Below, piece by piece: positions 33,099-43,899 of a DNA stretch of 64,000 bases; within the stretch, counting starts at the first letter, position 1, and the number at the start of each line of letters is the position of its first letter. The translations under genes were made by a program, and so were the position numbers. This DNA comes from Symsagittifera roscoffensis (lineage: Eukaryota > Xenacoelomorpha > Acoela > Convolutidae). Below the pieces are notes generated by a model that was not told the origin of the DNA, made no database searches, and was given only the letters and a program-made list of their open reading frames with translations. The stretch spans positions 76,779,617 to 76,843,616 of the forward strand of contig NC_087063.1 of assembly GCF_963678635.1 (NCBI RefSeq), given 5' to 3'.

Positions 33099-34324
33099 GG
33101 AGAAACATTGAGAGTTAATCGTTTGCTCAGAAAAGTGCTTGCGGAACTCCTGATTGTTTAGCAAGCGGAATCAATTAAAATTGTCATTTTTGCCTTTTTC
33201 AACTTCCGTCAGTTTGAATTAAATTACTTGTAACTTTTGGGATGAGTAACAATAGTATTCAAAATAAATTTCGGCACTGTTGATTAACGTCTTTGTTTTC
33301 GGTACTATTGTACTTCGGCACTGTTGTACTTCCCCGTGGCCGGCTATCGCACAGCAGATAGTGGTTGGGCGCAGTCCTTCTAGCGCAAGTCTTTTTCAGA
33401 CCTATTTTCCTTTCCGTCTTTTTTTCCTCGGTATTCCGTTAATAAAATGAAAGCTGCTTTTTGCATGTTTTTGAGAACTGCAGTGTTTTCTCCTTAAAGG
33501 GATTTTTGAAATAATTGAGGTTGGTTTGGAGTTTGAGGTTGGTCGAAACACAGTTCTACTTACGGGTTTCCAAATAGATGGCTTATGTAGCAATTATCCC
33601 AAACAATCGCATTTTTCTTTGGAACATTGGAATAATATTATTTTCATCGCTGCGCAGATTATACTGCGATCAGTACATTTTTGTCAGTTAGTCAATAAAC
33701 AGAATATCTAAGGGCATAATGGGTCCAAGAGCAGAAAAACAGAAAAATATCAATTTTTATAAGTTAATGGGTAAATTAATATCAGAAATGTCAATAATAC
33801 CAAAGCAGCGAACATTTTATGCATAATTTGCGTAATTTTTTCAAGAATCAAATTAATTAAATCAAAAAACTTCATGAAATTAGTCAATTCATGCATAATT
33901 TATTCGTTTTCTTGGTGTTTTTTGACAGTTCTAATAATTGTTTTATCAATTAGCCCGTGTAAACCAATATTTTTCTGTTTTTCTACTCCTGGACCTATTC
34001 TGCACTTGGATCATTCTGCTTATTGCTCCGCCTTCATTTTTTCTCTCTAAGCAAAATTAGAGCAGTAAAAATTAAACCTTCATGTATAAATTTTCCTACA
34101 GCAAGTGATGTTCATTGACTTTGTACAGTCACTAAATCTGCAAGTACAGAAAAAACCGAATTCAAAAGGTTGACTTCTTTCTAGGTTGAAATCCGATTAG
34201 ATGAGAACATTCAGGAGCAATTAAATGTTTGAATGAAATTTGCAGCTCGGTAGTTATAAAAAAAGCTTTGTTAAGCTAGAAACTCATGGTCAATTAATAA
34301 TTTCTCTGATTTATATGTGCACAC
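33099..34324. other. intergenic, nothing recognised
   Basis: AT-rich sequence with no gene, and no repeat I could match within the window. Confidence 0.5.
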
Positions 34325-35260
34325 TGAACTATTGTTCCGACTTTTGTAACAAAATTAACGGATTATTTGTGCTCGGGGTGGGTTTTTCTTTCTTCAGACA
34401 AATTTCGACTTTTAAACTAGCTATTTTTGACGTTTTTTAAAATCATTCAAAGTGTATTGTTGTCTTGGCCTTAAATTTGGAAAGATATCTTACCTGTGAT
34501 CTTTTTTCGGAAAGTTATAGGGGTTTAAAAACTGTCATTTTGGCCAATTTGGGACAATTAACGCGCGATATATTTTGCGCTATTGACGCGTAAGCGGAGA
34601 TTTATTCCGTCAATTAAATTATTCCAAATTGATTGAAGGAAGCTTTTTTGCCATAATTGATAATTTACTAGGAGTGAAATCTATCACTTTGTATTTTGTA
34701 TTGGGTGTGGTGGGGATGGTTTTAAAAAATATATCAAGTTTTAAATTTTGTTTTCATTTTATTTTATTTCATTTATTTTTTTCATGTTTCATTTTTGTGC
34801 GTGATTTTGAAAATTGGGGATTAAAACCTGTTAATTGAGACAAATTTCAGATTTTGAGGTTTAAATTGCGATTTAGTCGTTAGAACAATATCCTTAAGTG
34901 AAAGACTCAAATTGAGTCCAAAAATTTAGACTCAAATGAATTAACACGTGCTGTTATCTTTCCGATTCTAATTAGGACTGGAAAGATTATATTACTATGC
35001 GCCAAATCGACACAGGTTAAACTGGTATATAGGGCAGATTAGTATAGGGTAGATTAGTATAGGGTAGATTAGTATAGGGTAGATTGCTATAGGGTAGATT
35101 GGTATGTAGGGTATAATGGCATAGGGTAGAATGGTATAGGGTAGTTTGGAATAGGGTAGATTGTCCTGCCACCATTTATGCTCCATAGATTTTAAAAGGC
35201 AGTCGACACATTTAGGGCCTCGCCCTGATAGGAGCAGTCTTGTTGAGTTCGTTTTTGATA
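34325..35260. mobile_element. fold-back element copy, right arm missing
   Basis: It starts GTTCCGACTTTTGTAAC and contains TTTGTGCTCGGGGTGGG and ACAATTAACGCGCGATA, as in the 24.75-kb element. The central segment CTCCATAGATTTTAAAAGGC ... GAGCAGTCTTGTTGAG is at 35185-35250. There is no inverted second arm after that. A minisatellite is inserted at 35029-35166. Confidence 0.7.
35029..35166 (+). repeat. 15-bp minisatellite, AGTATAGGGTAGATT
   Basis: About nine tandem units of AGTATAGGGTAGATT and close variants. The reverse strand encodes Ile/Tyr/Pro repeats by chance of the unit. Confidence 0.92.
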
Positions 35261-35489
35261 TGATTAATCTTTTTCGATTTTGATGTCTGCAGCACTTGTG
35301 AGACAGACCATGGAATTCCAAATTTTTACTTTGGGTATCGCCTTGATAACCGAATTTTGGGCACCCTTTAACTTGGTCACTTGGAAAGAAGGAACCCTCG
35401 GTATAAGCTCAGGGCTAAAATCGCGAACCGATAAAATATTGATGATTTAACATCAAATTAAAATAATAAACATGTAACTAGTAGTGCGA

Positions 35490-35495
35490 TTTATT
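35490..35495 (-). terminator. polyadenylation signal of the universal stress protein gene
   Basis: AATAAA on the minus strand lies about 100 nt after the stop codon at 35595, a normal distance. Confidence 0.5.
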
Positions 35496-35594
35496 TTGAA
35501 ACTTAACTGAGAAAAAATTACAATCAAACTTAATCTTATCTCAAAGTAGCGAAAGCAAATCATTGGAGATTGAGAGTTCAAGGACGTTTGGGTG

Positions 35595-38500
35595 TCACAT
35601 TTTCCGTACTTGTCGTTTGGGGCTGGCAGATTTACTCTTCTTCAGACTGAGGTGGGGAGGGTGGAGGGAGGAGGGGTTGAAGCAGTCCGGCAACATCCGG
35701 CTGAAGTGCAGCGGGACTACTAGCACCGGCTGCTCCGCGTTTTTCAACACGTACTCTTGCACTTTAGAGACCTGGACAGGAGAAAGGTTGCTTAAAACGC
35801 TTATTGGTTTGAACAATAGTGTCTCATATAAAACATTTAGGATTACTGAATTGCACATCATAGAACAGAACATCATCTTACATGCTAAACCTCGTGTTTT
35901 ATGAAAATTAAGACGACAACAATCACTTATGTTTATAACAGCTCGTACTTTGCAAAAAGCAGGGAAAAGTTCATCGTTGTCTTGGAAATGTTGTATCGTA
36001 GAAATTCTAGATTGTTCCATCTGTCAATTTTGTCAGTTTTAAAAAAAATCAAATACATGAATTATGTTTCCGTTCAAATTTTTTGGAAATATAATTGATA
36101 TGTTTTTTTTTTAAATCTTTTTACTTCTAATTTTCTTCTCTGTTTTAATAAACAGTATGAAACTTTCCACCTGAACCGCCGAGATGGTGCTTTTTGAGTG
36201 GAATTCCGATCCTCGCTGTCTGAGTTCTTTTTTATGACTGAGGCTCTTGTAGATCTAACGAATAATTAGTTGGATAAATGTGTTTTCATTGGCTTCAAAT
36301 CATGAATTGATTCATTATCATGCCCATTTTAAATTAAACTGAATTGATTTTTTTTCGTGGACATTGATTACGATACCTATTTATTCCGAAAAAAAAACTT
36401 TTCAGCAAGGTGAACTGAAATTTGTTCTTACTCCGAATTAGTTCTCATTTAAAGATTGATAATCTAATCAAGGGAAACAAATAACTATGAATCAGACGCA
36501 AAATTAGGGTTCTATCAATATGGTGTGATATTTTTCCAAGTTTCCAGACAACGAAATTCTATTCTGAAGCTCAGTTTATATTTGAAGCCTCCAAGAATGT
36601 TAAGTAGAAATTTTGTGATTTTTTCTAAGACATGTCAGTTTTAGTTTCGATTTTTTCATGTTTTGAAACAAACAGCTCTGATTTTCTGCGCATACATCTA
36701 GTCTAGCTACACGTTCGTTCAACGATATAACTCAAACACTAATTTGTAGTGAGGGGGGAGGGATGTTGTGAAAATGGGCTGACTTTGAGTGGTTTGTGGT
36801 GCAGTGCCACTCCATGGCAGGGCACTAGGATGCACTCTACTTGGTGGTTGGAAGAGTAGCTGCAGATGAACTTGCCCGGCTCGCTCTCACTAGTCGCGAA
36901 CACCACGTGGATCCTAAACAAAAAATGGAAAAAGGAGGGGAAAAACAGAACTTAGCTTAATTAATTTACTAAGTTAGCGATAACAAAACATAATTGATCT
37001 TAGTTAATCATCAGCCAATTACAAGAAACAAAATTATGCTTAACTAATTATCCAGAAAAATTACAACAAAAGATAAGATTGAGCGTAAATGGTTAATCAA
37101 AAAATTAGAGAGAAGGTGTCTCTATTTATTTCCGTCCCTTTGCAAAAGGGGTCAGATGTGTTACTAGGTACAAAATTCGCAGTGGCTTAACCATTGAATT
37201 GTTTTTATTAAAAGGGTGGTACTTCGTTACTAGGTATCAAAAGGGGGAAATAGTTAATGAGATCCGAGAAAACAAATCCGAGATTGACCAAATAGTTCAT
37301 AAAAACAAAATTAAGAGTAACGTATCAGCTGAAAAAGTAACAAAAAATTGAGCTTTACTAGTTAACCAAAAAATAACAAAAAAAAACAAAATTGAGGTTA
37401 ATTAGTTCTTTAAAAAAATATCAAAAAACTGGGCTGAACGAACTAAGCAAAAAAGTCAGAAAACAAAGCTGAGCTGAACTAATTAGTCTAAAAATAAACA
37501 AAAAATAGAATTGAGCCTTACTAGTTAACCAAAAAAGAGGAAAAAAAACAAAATATGAGCTGAAGTAATAAGCAATTAAATTATAAAATCTCGAATCAAA
37601 CTAGTTAATCAAACAAGTAAGAACCAAAACTGAGCTGAACTAATTAATCACATGAGTAGTTATAAAGATACAGCTGATCTAACTAACCAACTAAAATAAT
37701 TCCAAAAAAAAAAGAAAATTGAGCTCGACTAGATAGCAAAAATGAGTAACAAAAACAAATTGAGCTTATCAAGTTCAACAAAAAGAAACAAATTCAAAAA
37801 AAGATCAACAAAAATAAATTGATTACGACAAAGAGTATCGACATTGCATTTGAACACCAGCGGATTTAGAGGTGGGGACGCCCTGTATCCTCAGGGATTT
37901 AACCCCCTGCCGACCCAAAGGGTCCCCTTTGTACTATTCTTGAGATATCCATTTTTCTCTGACTGACCCTAAAATGTATCTGAGGGCGCATTTGGCGCCA
38001 AATTTTACTAACTTTGAGGGAGGGGGGAGCGCGCCGAGAAAGCGCGATTTTTTGGTCAAAATTTTCCAAAAAGTGCCTAAAAACGCCTCGTCTGGTTTTT
38101 TTTTCAAAAATTTGCCTGCGGCGCAGATAATTTGCTCAAAATGGGGTCTTTATAGTGATTTGGGAGAGCAACAACAAAGGTCGACAAAACTTTCAAATTT
38201 TCAATTTTTTTTAAAATTCGCACCCTCCTCGACAAAATCCTAGATCCGCCCCCTGTATGGGAACTTAATGTTGAAACAAAGTTCCTGATGGAGTGACTTC
38301 TGAAATTTGACTTGGATTTTTGATTGTTTGTATCAAAAACGACCGTAAACAAAACTGAATCTGGCTGGCGTGGAGGGCCCAAATGTTGGAGGTTTATATT
38401 CAGTTATTTTCAGCCTATCGGAATTGAGTCTACAGAATTTTTAAAAACTTTTCAAAAATCTCAAGATAAAACTTTCAAAAATCTCAATCAAAATAAATAC

Positions 38501-40313
38501 TTCAAGGCCATTAAAAGTAATTTTGTTCAATTAAACACTAAGATGTCGCATTTAAAATAAATTAAATTTTTAAAAGTTCAGTTATTAAAACTTGAAGGTA
38601 AAATTTCAGAGTCACAATTTGCATGACCATGTTTTTGTATTTGAATTGCTCTGATAGAATAAATTTATTTTCCATTTTTTTTCAAAAAGATGGACTAAAA
38701 TTTTGCTTTCGTTTTTAATTCAAAATAATTGTTTTTTAGAAAATTGACGCTCGTTTTTCAAATTAGGCAGTCTGAAAAATTTTAGCGCCAATTTGTCTTT
38801 TTCTAAGATACTTTGTGATGATCGTTTTTAAATGTCAAAGGTTCATTGTGCTCTCTTGTGGTTGAAACTGCTACACAAAAGCTGAAGGCGGATTTGAATA
38901 TTCTGAGATCACTACTGATACATACAATTATGCTCTACTTGAATCTCAAAAACTGAATTAGTGCATAACTTTATGTATCAGGAGTGATCTCAGAAATTTT
39001 AAGACCGCCTTTAGCTTTTTTGTATGAGTTTCAACCACAAGAGAGCATAAAGATAACGATTCTTTGACATTTAAAAACGATAATGCCAAAATACTTGAGA
39101 AAAAGACAAAATGGCGCTAAAATTTTTCAGACTGCCTAATTTAAAAAACGAGCGTCAGTTTTCTAAAAACCAACTATTTTGAATTAAAAACGAAAGCGAA
39201 AAGCGAAAAGTTTAGTCTATCTTTTAGAAAAAAAAAATCAAATCTTCAAATTCAGGAGAAAAAGAATTGTGTTATTATGAAATCCAGACGAAATCATATC
39301 AAAAACACCAAATAAAGAAATTGACAATGTAGCTCATTGCTGAGAAAAATGCACAGAAAAATGCGACCACTCAGGTTTAAAAAATTGTTTCAGAAACAAA
39401 TTTTTTTAAAATTCTCAAAAACCCAAATAGTTTTAAAAAAGTCAACTTTTTAACTCATCTTCAGGTTGTTTTGTAAATAAAATGCAATTGAGCTAGATAA
39501 GTAATTGCATGGATGAGATGAATGTATATTTAGAAGCAGGAAACATGAATTTCGAATTAAATTGGGTGTCATTAAGTTCAGTATTATCAAGTTGGTAGAA
39601 AAATCGAAAAATTTAGACCATTTTTCTCAACAAGGAGAAGTTATTTATAAAATTTTGATACCGAATCTGCACAACGGCTGAAAGGGATTCAGTAACATAC
39701 CAACTTGACCGAAATTTGCGAGATTTCTTTGAGTCAATCAAAATCCTTCGGAAACACGCACCCTACGCCTTGGTTCTTTCTTACTTACAGAACAAGTAAT
39801 CGGAAGGATCATACCTGTACTCTTCAATGTGGTGTTCTTTGGCCCAATCTGAAACTATCTTCTTGAAGGCATCTTTGATTCCATAGCCTCCCGAAAACCC
39901 ATATGTCTCATCTAGCAGCTTCGACATATTCTGACCCCCCGAACTTCCGTGAACTATTAAGCGCACCTTTTCTAGCCCCCACCCCCTGATCGCCCTTTCG
40001 CAGATAATTTTAGATAGGAAATTATGCGGGAAGATCTTCTTTGAGTACCATTTTGGAAAAAAGTGTTTGATCTTAAGCTGAAGAAAAAACTTTATTGGAA
40101 GAAAAAAACCAACTCTATCAAAATGAGCTAGAAAATTTTTATAGAATCCTTTTAGTTACAAAAAGTGTCAACATTGGAATTGGCGGAACTAGAAAAGATG
40201 CCTATTATTGTGATGTCATCTTGTGGTTTGTAGAAGAAATGAGCGTAGTAGTTTAGAGCATGCTGCGACTCAGTGGTCCCGTCAATCGCAATAAGGATAT
40301 TCCGAAATGACAT
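35595..40313 (-). CDS. universal stress protein (UspA-type), 4 exons
   Basis: Minus-strand exons are 40313-40173, 39966-39815, 36913-36784 and 35771-35595, giving 199 residues. Exon 1 opens with RNILIAIDGTTESQHALNYY (first strand and helix). Exon 3 starts IHVVFATSESEPGKFI. Exon 4 has VQEYVLKNAEQPVLVV, the closing helix and strand of the fold. USP domains are small Rossmann-like cytoplasmic proteins, many binding ATP and linked to stress resistance; their role in animals is poorly known. The usual G-x2-G-x9-G(S/T) nucleotide motif is not recognisable around residues 132-145 (CHGVALHHKPLK), so ATP binding is doubtful. A basic Ser/Lys-rich tail of about 25 residues follows the fold. Junctions 2 and 3 (TACAG/GTATGA...TTTAG and AAA/GTCAGC...TCCAG) fit phase and consensus. 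The exon 1/2 junction (AAT/GTTGAC...AAAAG) is weak and was chosen because it gives the family's usual spacing. Confidence 0.82.
36950..37810 (-). repeat. degenerate AT-rich tandem repeat, about 35 bp per unit
   Basis: Many diverged units share ACAAAAATTGAGCTGAACTA(A/G)TTAACCAAA-like text in the plus direction. Units differ in length, so this is an old array. Part of the middle (37130-37240) is unrelated and richer in G. Confidence 0.65.
37858..38255 (-). mobile_element. hAT-type MITE, reverse orientation, degraded ends
   Basis: It reads CAGCGGATTTAGAGG at the left and CCTAGATCCGCCCCCTG at the right, with interior blocks GACCCAAAGGGTCCCC, TTTGGCGCCAAATTTTA and TGCCTGCGGCGCAG in the inverse order of the MITE at 40412. 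Flanking 8-mers do not match, so the target duplication has decayed. Confidence 0.75.
38677..39236. mobile_element. large palindrome, about 265-bp arms
   Basis: The arm 38677-38941 is the inverse of about 38970-39236, with a loop of about 28 bp. Shared strings include CAGTCTGAAAAATTTTAGCG, CTCTCTTGTGGTTGAAACT and CTGAGATCACT. By eye the arms agree at roughly 85% of positions. It has no coding capacity and is probably a fold-back MITE. In a transcript of the host gene it would form a long hairpin. Confidence 0.85.
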
Positions 40314-40344
40314 ATTACTCTTTTGTAAATTCGACAACTCGCAA

Positions 40345-40356
40345 CTAAAAGAGAAA
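40345..40356 (-). promoter_or_regulatory. unpaired 3' splice acceptor upstream of the USP gene
   Basis: The minus strand reads TTTTCTCTTTTAG with its AG at 40346-40345, 31 nt before the ATG at 40313. No upstream exon is seen. This suits leader trans-splicing or a 5' UTR intron. Confidence 0.5.
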
Positions 40357-40411
40357 ATATAAATTATGCTCATGCGCATTAGCTGAACTCTTCAACTATA
40401 CCACTTTGGTA

Positions 40412-40846
40412 CAGGGGCGGATCTAGGATTTTCTCGAGGGGGGGCGGATTTTCAAAAATTTTCCAAAATTTTGACGACCTTTTTATTTTTTTAGGTCGAC
40501 CAAATTGATTTTTCGAGCTCTCCCAAAGCACTGTTTTGCCCCTACTTTGGCTAAGTTTTCTGCGCCGCAGACAAATTTTTGAAAAAAAAACAGTCAAAAA
40601 AGCCGTTTTTGGGCAATTTTTGAAAAATTTTGACAAAAAAATCGCGTTTTTTTGGCGCGCGCTCCCCCTCAAAGTTAGTATATATTGGCGCCAAAGGCGC
40701 CTTTAGAAAAATTTTAGGGTCGGTCGGCCAAAAATGGATTTCTGAAAAAGTATCAAAGGGGGGACCCTTTGGGTCGGCAGGGGGTCGAATCCCTGAGGGG
40801 GGGGGGGCGTCCGTAGCCCCCGCCCCCCCCCCTAAATCCGCCCCTG
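40412..40846. mobile_element. hAT-type MITE, intact ends and target duplication
   Basis: The 435-bp element has CAGGGGCGGATCTAGG at the left and CTAAATCCGCCCCTG at the right. It is flanked by perfect 8-bp duplications CTTTGGTA (40404-40411 and 40847-40854). It contains GCGCGCTCCCCCTCAAAGTT, GGCGCCAAAGGCGCC and long G and C runs. It lies about 100 nt upstream of the start codon of the minus-strand USP gene, in its promoter or outron. This is the best-preserved copy in the window, hence probably a recent insertion. Confidence 0.92.
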
Positions 40847-40854
40847 CTTTGGTA

Positions 40855-41819
40855 CCTAGTAACGAATTTCAACCCCTCCCATGAACTCACATGTGAACTC
40901 CCATATGTGAATTCTGAACCCTGAAAAGAATGTACCCCTTTTGCAAAAGAGGAATGGTTAAAGAGATTTCACAGTAACAATTAAAAGATACTTGCTCATA
41001 CATTGAATGGTTCGAATAGTTTCGGCCCCTGCCCCTCGCGAAAGTCCTAGATCGATCCTGGGTTTGATTCAAAACGTTTCGTGGAATTTCGAGACACAAA
41101 AAGTAGTATATAAAAATATATTGTCCTTTTCACTGCAGATTTTTTGTTTTAAATTTTTCAATACTCTGACGGGGGAATCCTAGAGTGTTTTAAAGACTTA
41201 TGTTGCAAGTTGTCTGCGAGTTGTCGCGTTAATAACAAATGTTTTTTTCTGAGGTAGAAGCTGAAAGCTGAAAAAAGTAATTAAGTCATAAATCATTAAA
41301 TGATTAATTGGCTCATGCTTCCGAAATGAAAAGAGCAATACATCTTTTCTTTTTTATAGCAAACAGTTCTGCAATTAGATGATGAAAGATGGAGAATTTC
41401 CATCGGAAGCTAGGTGAAATTGTATCTCAAGAATGCAAAAAATGCAAATACTGAATTAGCTGGTTGCTCAGCACAAATTACACAAACTTTTCCAACCAAA
41501 ATCAAGTAGAAATATTTTTTAAGAAAAAACCAATTTTTATTCAATATTTTCGATTGTTTTTTTTTCCGGGTAAATTAAAAAAATAAAAGGAAAGAAAAAA
41601 GCTGAAACAAACCTAAAAGGTAGTAAAACTGAAATGCCGGATTTCTTGCTCTTGTACAAATCATTTAGTCCGAAAATGGAGAAACTGACTACCCGTTTTT
41701 TGCGACAATCAGACGAGTTTTCGGGAGAACAAATAATCTCTAAATACACAAATAGCTATTTTCCATCCCAAAAAAGTTTTTGAAAACAAATACTCGTCGG
41801 TAAATTTTTTTGTAATTTA
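40855..41819. other. upstream flank of the USP gene, nothing recognised
   Basis: AT-rich sequence with no gene. The segment around 40880-40960 (CCCTTTTGCAAAAGAGG) resembles one near 37135-37220 (CCCTTTGCAAAAGGGG ... ACTAGGTAC), perhaps a small shared repeat. Confidence 0.4.
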
Positions 41820-43860
41820 AGTTCTCAATCAAACCAAATATTTCAACATTTCAACAATATTCTTCCTATTAAACATATTTATTGTTGCTATCAAAAACAT
41901 GCACGCATTTTGTTGGAAAGGACGGTAAAAATTTTCTCTGAGTTTCCTACTTTTTGCCGAATTTTTGCCAAAAGTTTGCTTAAGTTCATAGGTGAGAAAG
42001 AATTGGTATGTTTGATACAAGCAGAATCGTTTTGCTACGTATTTAAGTCGTAGCAAGCAACATATTTAGTAAATTCTGTTTTTTTTTTCAAAAATTTTAT
42101 GAAAAAATAGCCAATTTTTAAATTAGAAGATGAACATATTCAAAATTTCTTCAAAACAGCAAACATGACAATTTTTTTGATTCTGATGTCATTTAAAATC
42201 CTTTCATTGTAAAAATGTAAATTTTTTGACTGTTTTTCGGAATGGGTTTAAATGAATGAAGGTTAACTTAATCCGTTGTTTTCAACCGAAACTGGAATTG
42301 ATTCATGCAAAAATGTGTTTTCTATTCAAAATAGGCCGGTTTGGCGTCGCAAGGATAATCATCCCTCCTTCAAGCTCCGATCAGCGTCACTTAAACCGTG
42401 ATAAGGAAAAGAGCTTACACGAATAAGCGCTGAATCAGCTCCGAAATTGCCAAAAAACTCAGAAATTGCTTTTACTTTTCTTTGAATGAGCGCCGTAAAT
42501 TTTATTTCTGAAGTAGCGCTGAATCATTCCTGAAACATGAATGAACTCCAAAAGTAGCGATATTCAATTACTGAATCAGTTCAGCAATTAAATATGAGCT
42601 GATTCAATTTTTTGAACGCGTCAGACACTCACCCTGAAAATTTTATGATTGAGTTGTGCAACTTGAACATCTTCGGAACTTGAATATCAACTTGAATATC
42701 AACAAATCATCGCTGTTTCACGATCAGCGTCACTCCATCAATGCTCAAAAACAATTCAGTAGTGATTCCTGGTGTAATCTGGAATCAGGGATGATTAGCC
42801 CGACTAAGCGAACTGAGAAAAATGTATTTGTATAAAAAATTCAAAACTATAAAAAAATGTTCGATGGAAAAAAAACCAAGAAAACCCGGTAATAAACTTT
42901 TTTCTGCCTTATTTTCTTTTTTTTGGATTTGATTAATGAACGGATTCTACAATAAATTTCTACCAAAATTTGTCTAGATAACTATTCGGATGAGATCTTT
43001 TACAATCATTCCTTTTGAAAGAATAAAAAACGCCCGAACAACAGTCAGGAAGCGGTTACCTTGTATGCGTTCACACTGAGTCTTTTTTTTGACAATTATG
43101 ATGTTTTTATTCTTCAAGCAGACATCTATTTAGATGTGTTTTGAGTGAAAAAAAAAACGGAATTTGGTTCCTCACTTTAATTAACTTCCAGCAAGTCGAA
43201 AAAAAGATTCGATATTTAGGTTTCGAATGATTCAAAAAGTTGAATGCTTGAAACTTGGTTTTTATTTTAAGCGTCAGTTTTTTTAATACTGGCTGAAGCT
43301 TTGTAAAAGGAAAGAATGAGTGTTTCGATGGTATGATATTTATTGCGAGAGGCCATTTTAAGGAGCTGTAGATTGTTTTGTTAGGAAGCTGATAGCAAAA
43401 AAAAACACTACAGGAAAAAACCGGTTTTCAGTAAAATTCCAAAATCGGAAAACGTTTGCTTTATAAAATTCCAATCATCTTAAAAATTAGGAAAAAACGT
43501 GGGATGACCAAACGATACCCCGGGATGACCAAACATGCTAATGATACAAAGTCCTTGCTTGAAATAAAGCTAATCTTGCTAATTTCATGCAATTCCATAT
43601 ATAGAGCAAGTTTTATGAAAAGTCTATGGCTAGTACTTTTTAATATATGGGTAATTAGAACTGGCCTTACCCCATAAATTTTACGAAAAAAATTTTTTTT
43701 CTCAATAAGTTTGGATAGTGTCGTAACCGAAAAAAATGACTAAGATCTGAATTACACAAGGCTTGAGACACAGGCACCAGACATAGGCACCAGAATTAGC
43801 TGTCTTGAATGTGTCCAAAACGACCTGAATATACACGTGAACGTCTCACTCAAAAATAAT
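41820..43860. repeat. diverged large duplication, unit 1
   Basis: It shares ordered blocks with 43900-45570: GCATTTTGTTGGAA, TTTCTCTGAG, TCATGCAAAAATGTG with TATTCAAAATA, GGATAATCATCCCT, AGCGCTGAATCA and CCTGAATATACACG. Substitutions and indels are numerous. Inside, 42350-42790 is a potential hairpin (GATAATCATCCCT against AGGGATGATTAGC) with several AGCGCTGAATCA-type repeats between the arms. Confidence 0.7.
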
Positions 43861-43899
43861 ACAGTTGTTTTTATGTTTTTATTACATATGGATACTTAT

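Larger units (their letters stand above)
36914..39814 (-). other. intron 2 of the universal stress protein gene
   Basis: A 2.9-kb intron that is mostly repeats: a minisatellite-like block (36950-37810), a reverse-oriented hAT-MITE (37858-38255) and a large palindrome (38677-39236). Confidence 0.7.

Noticed and set aside
35029-35321. Minus-strand frame with Ile/Tyr/Pro repeats
   Set aside because: It is the translation of the 15-bp minisatellite.
40040-40160. Extension of USP exon 2 upstream through a frame beginning LKIKHFFPKW
   Set aside because: A good acceptor (TTTCTTCAG) precedes it and the frame is open, but it would add about 35 residues to the loop between the two strands, beyond the family's usual spacing. 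It remains possible; cDNA would decide.
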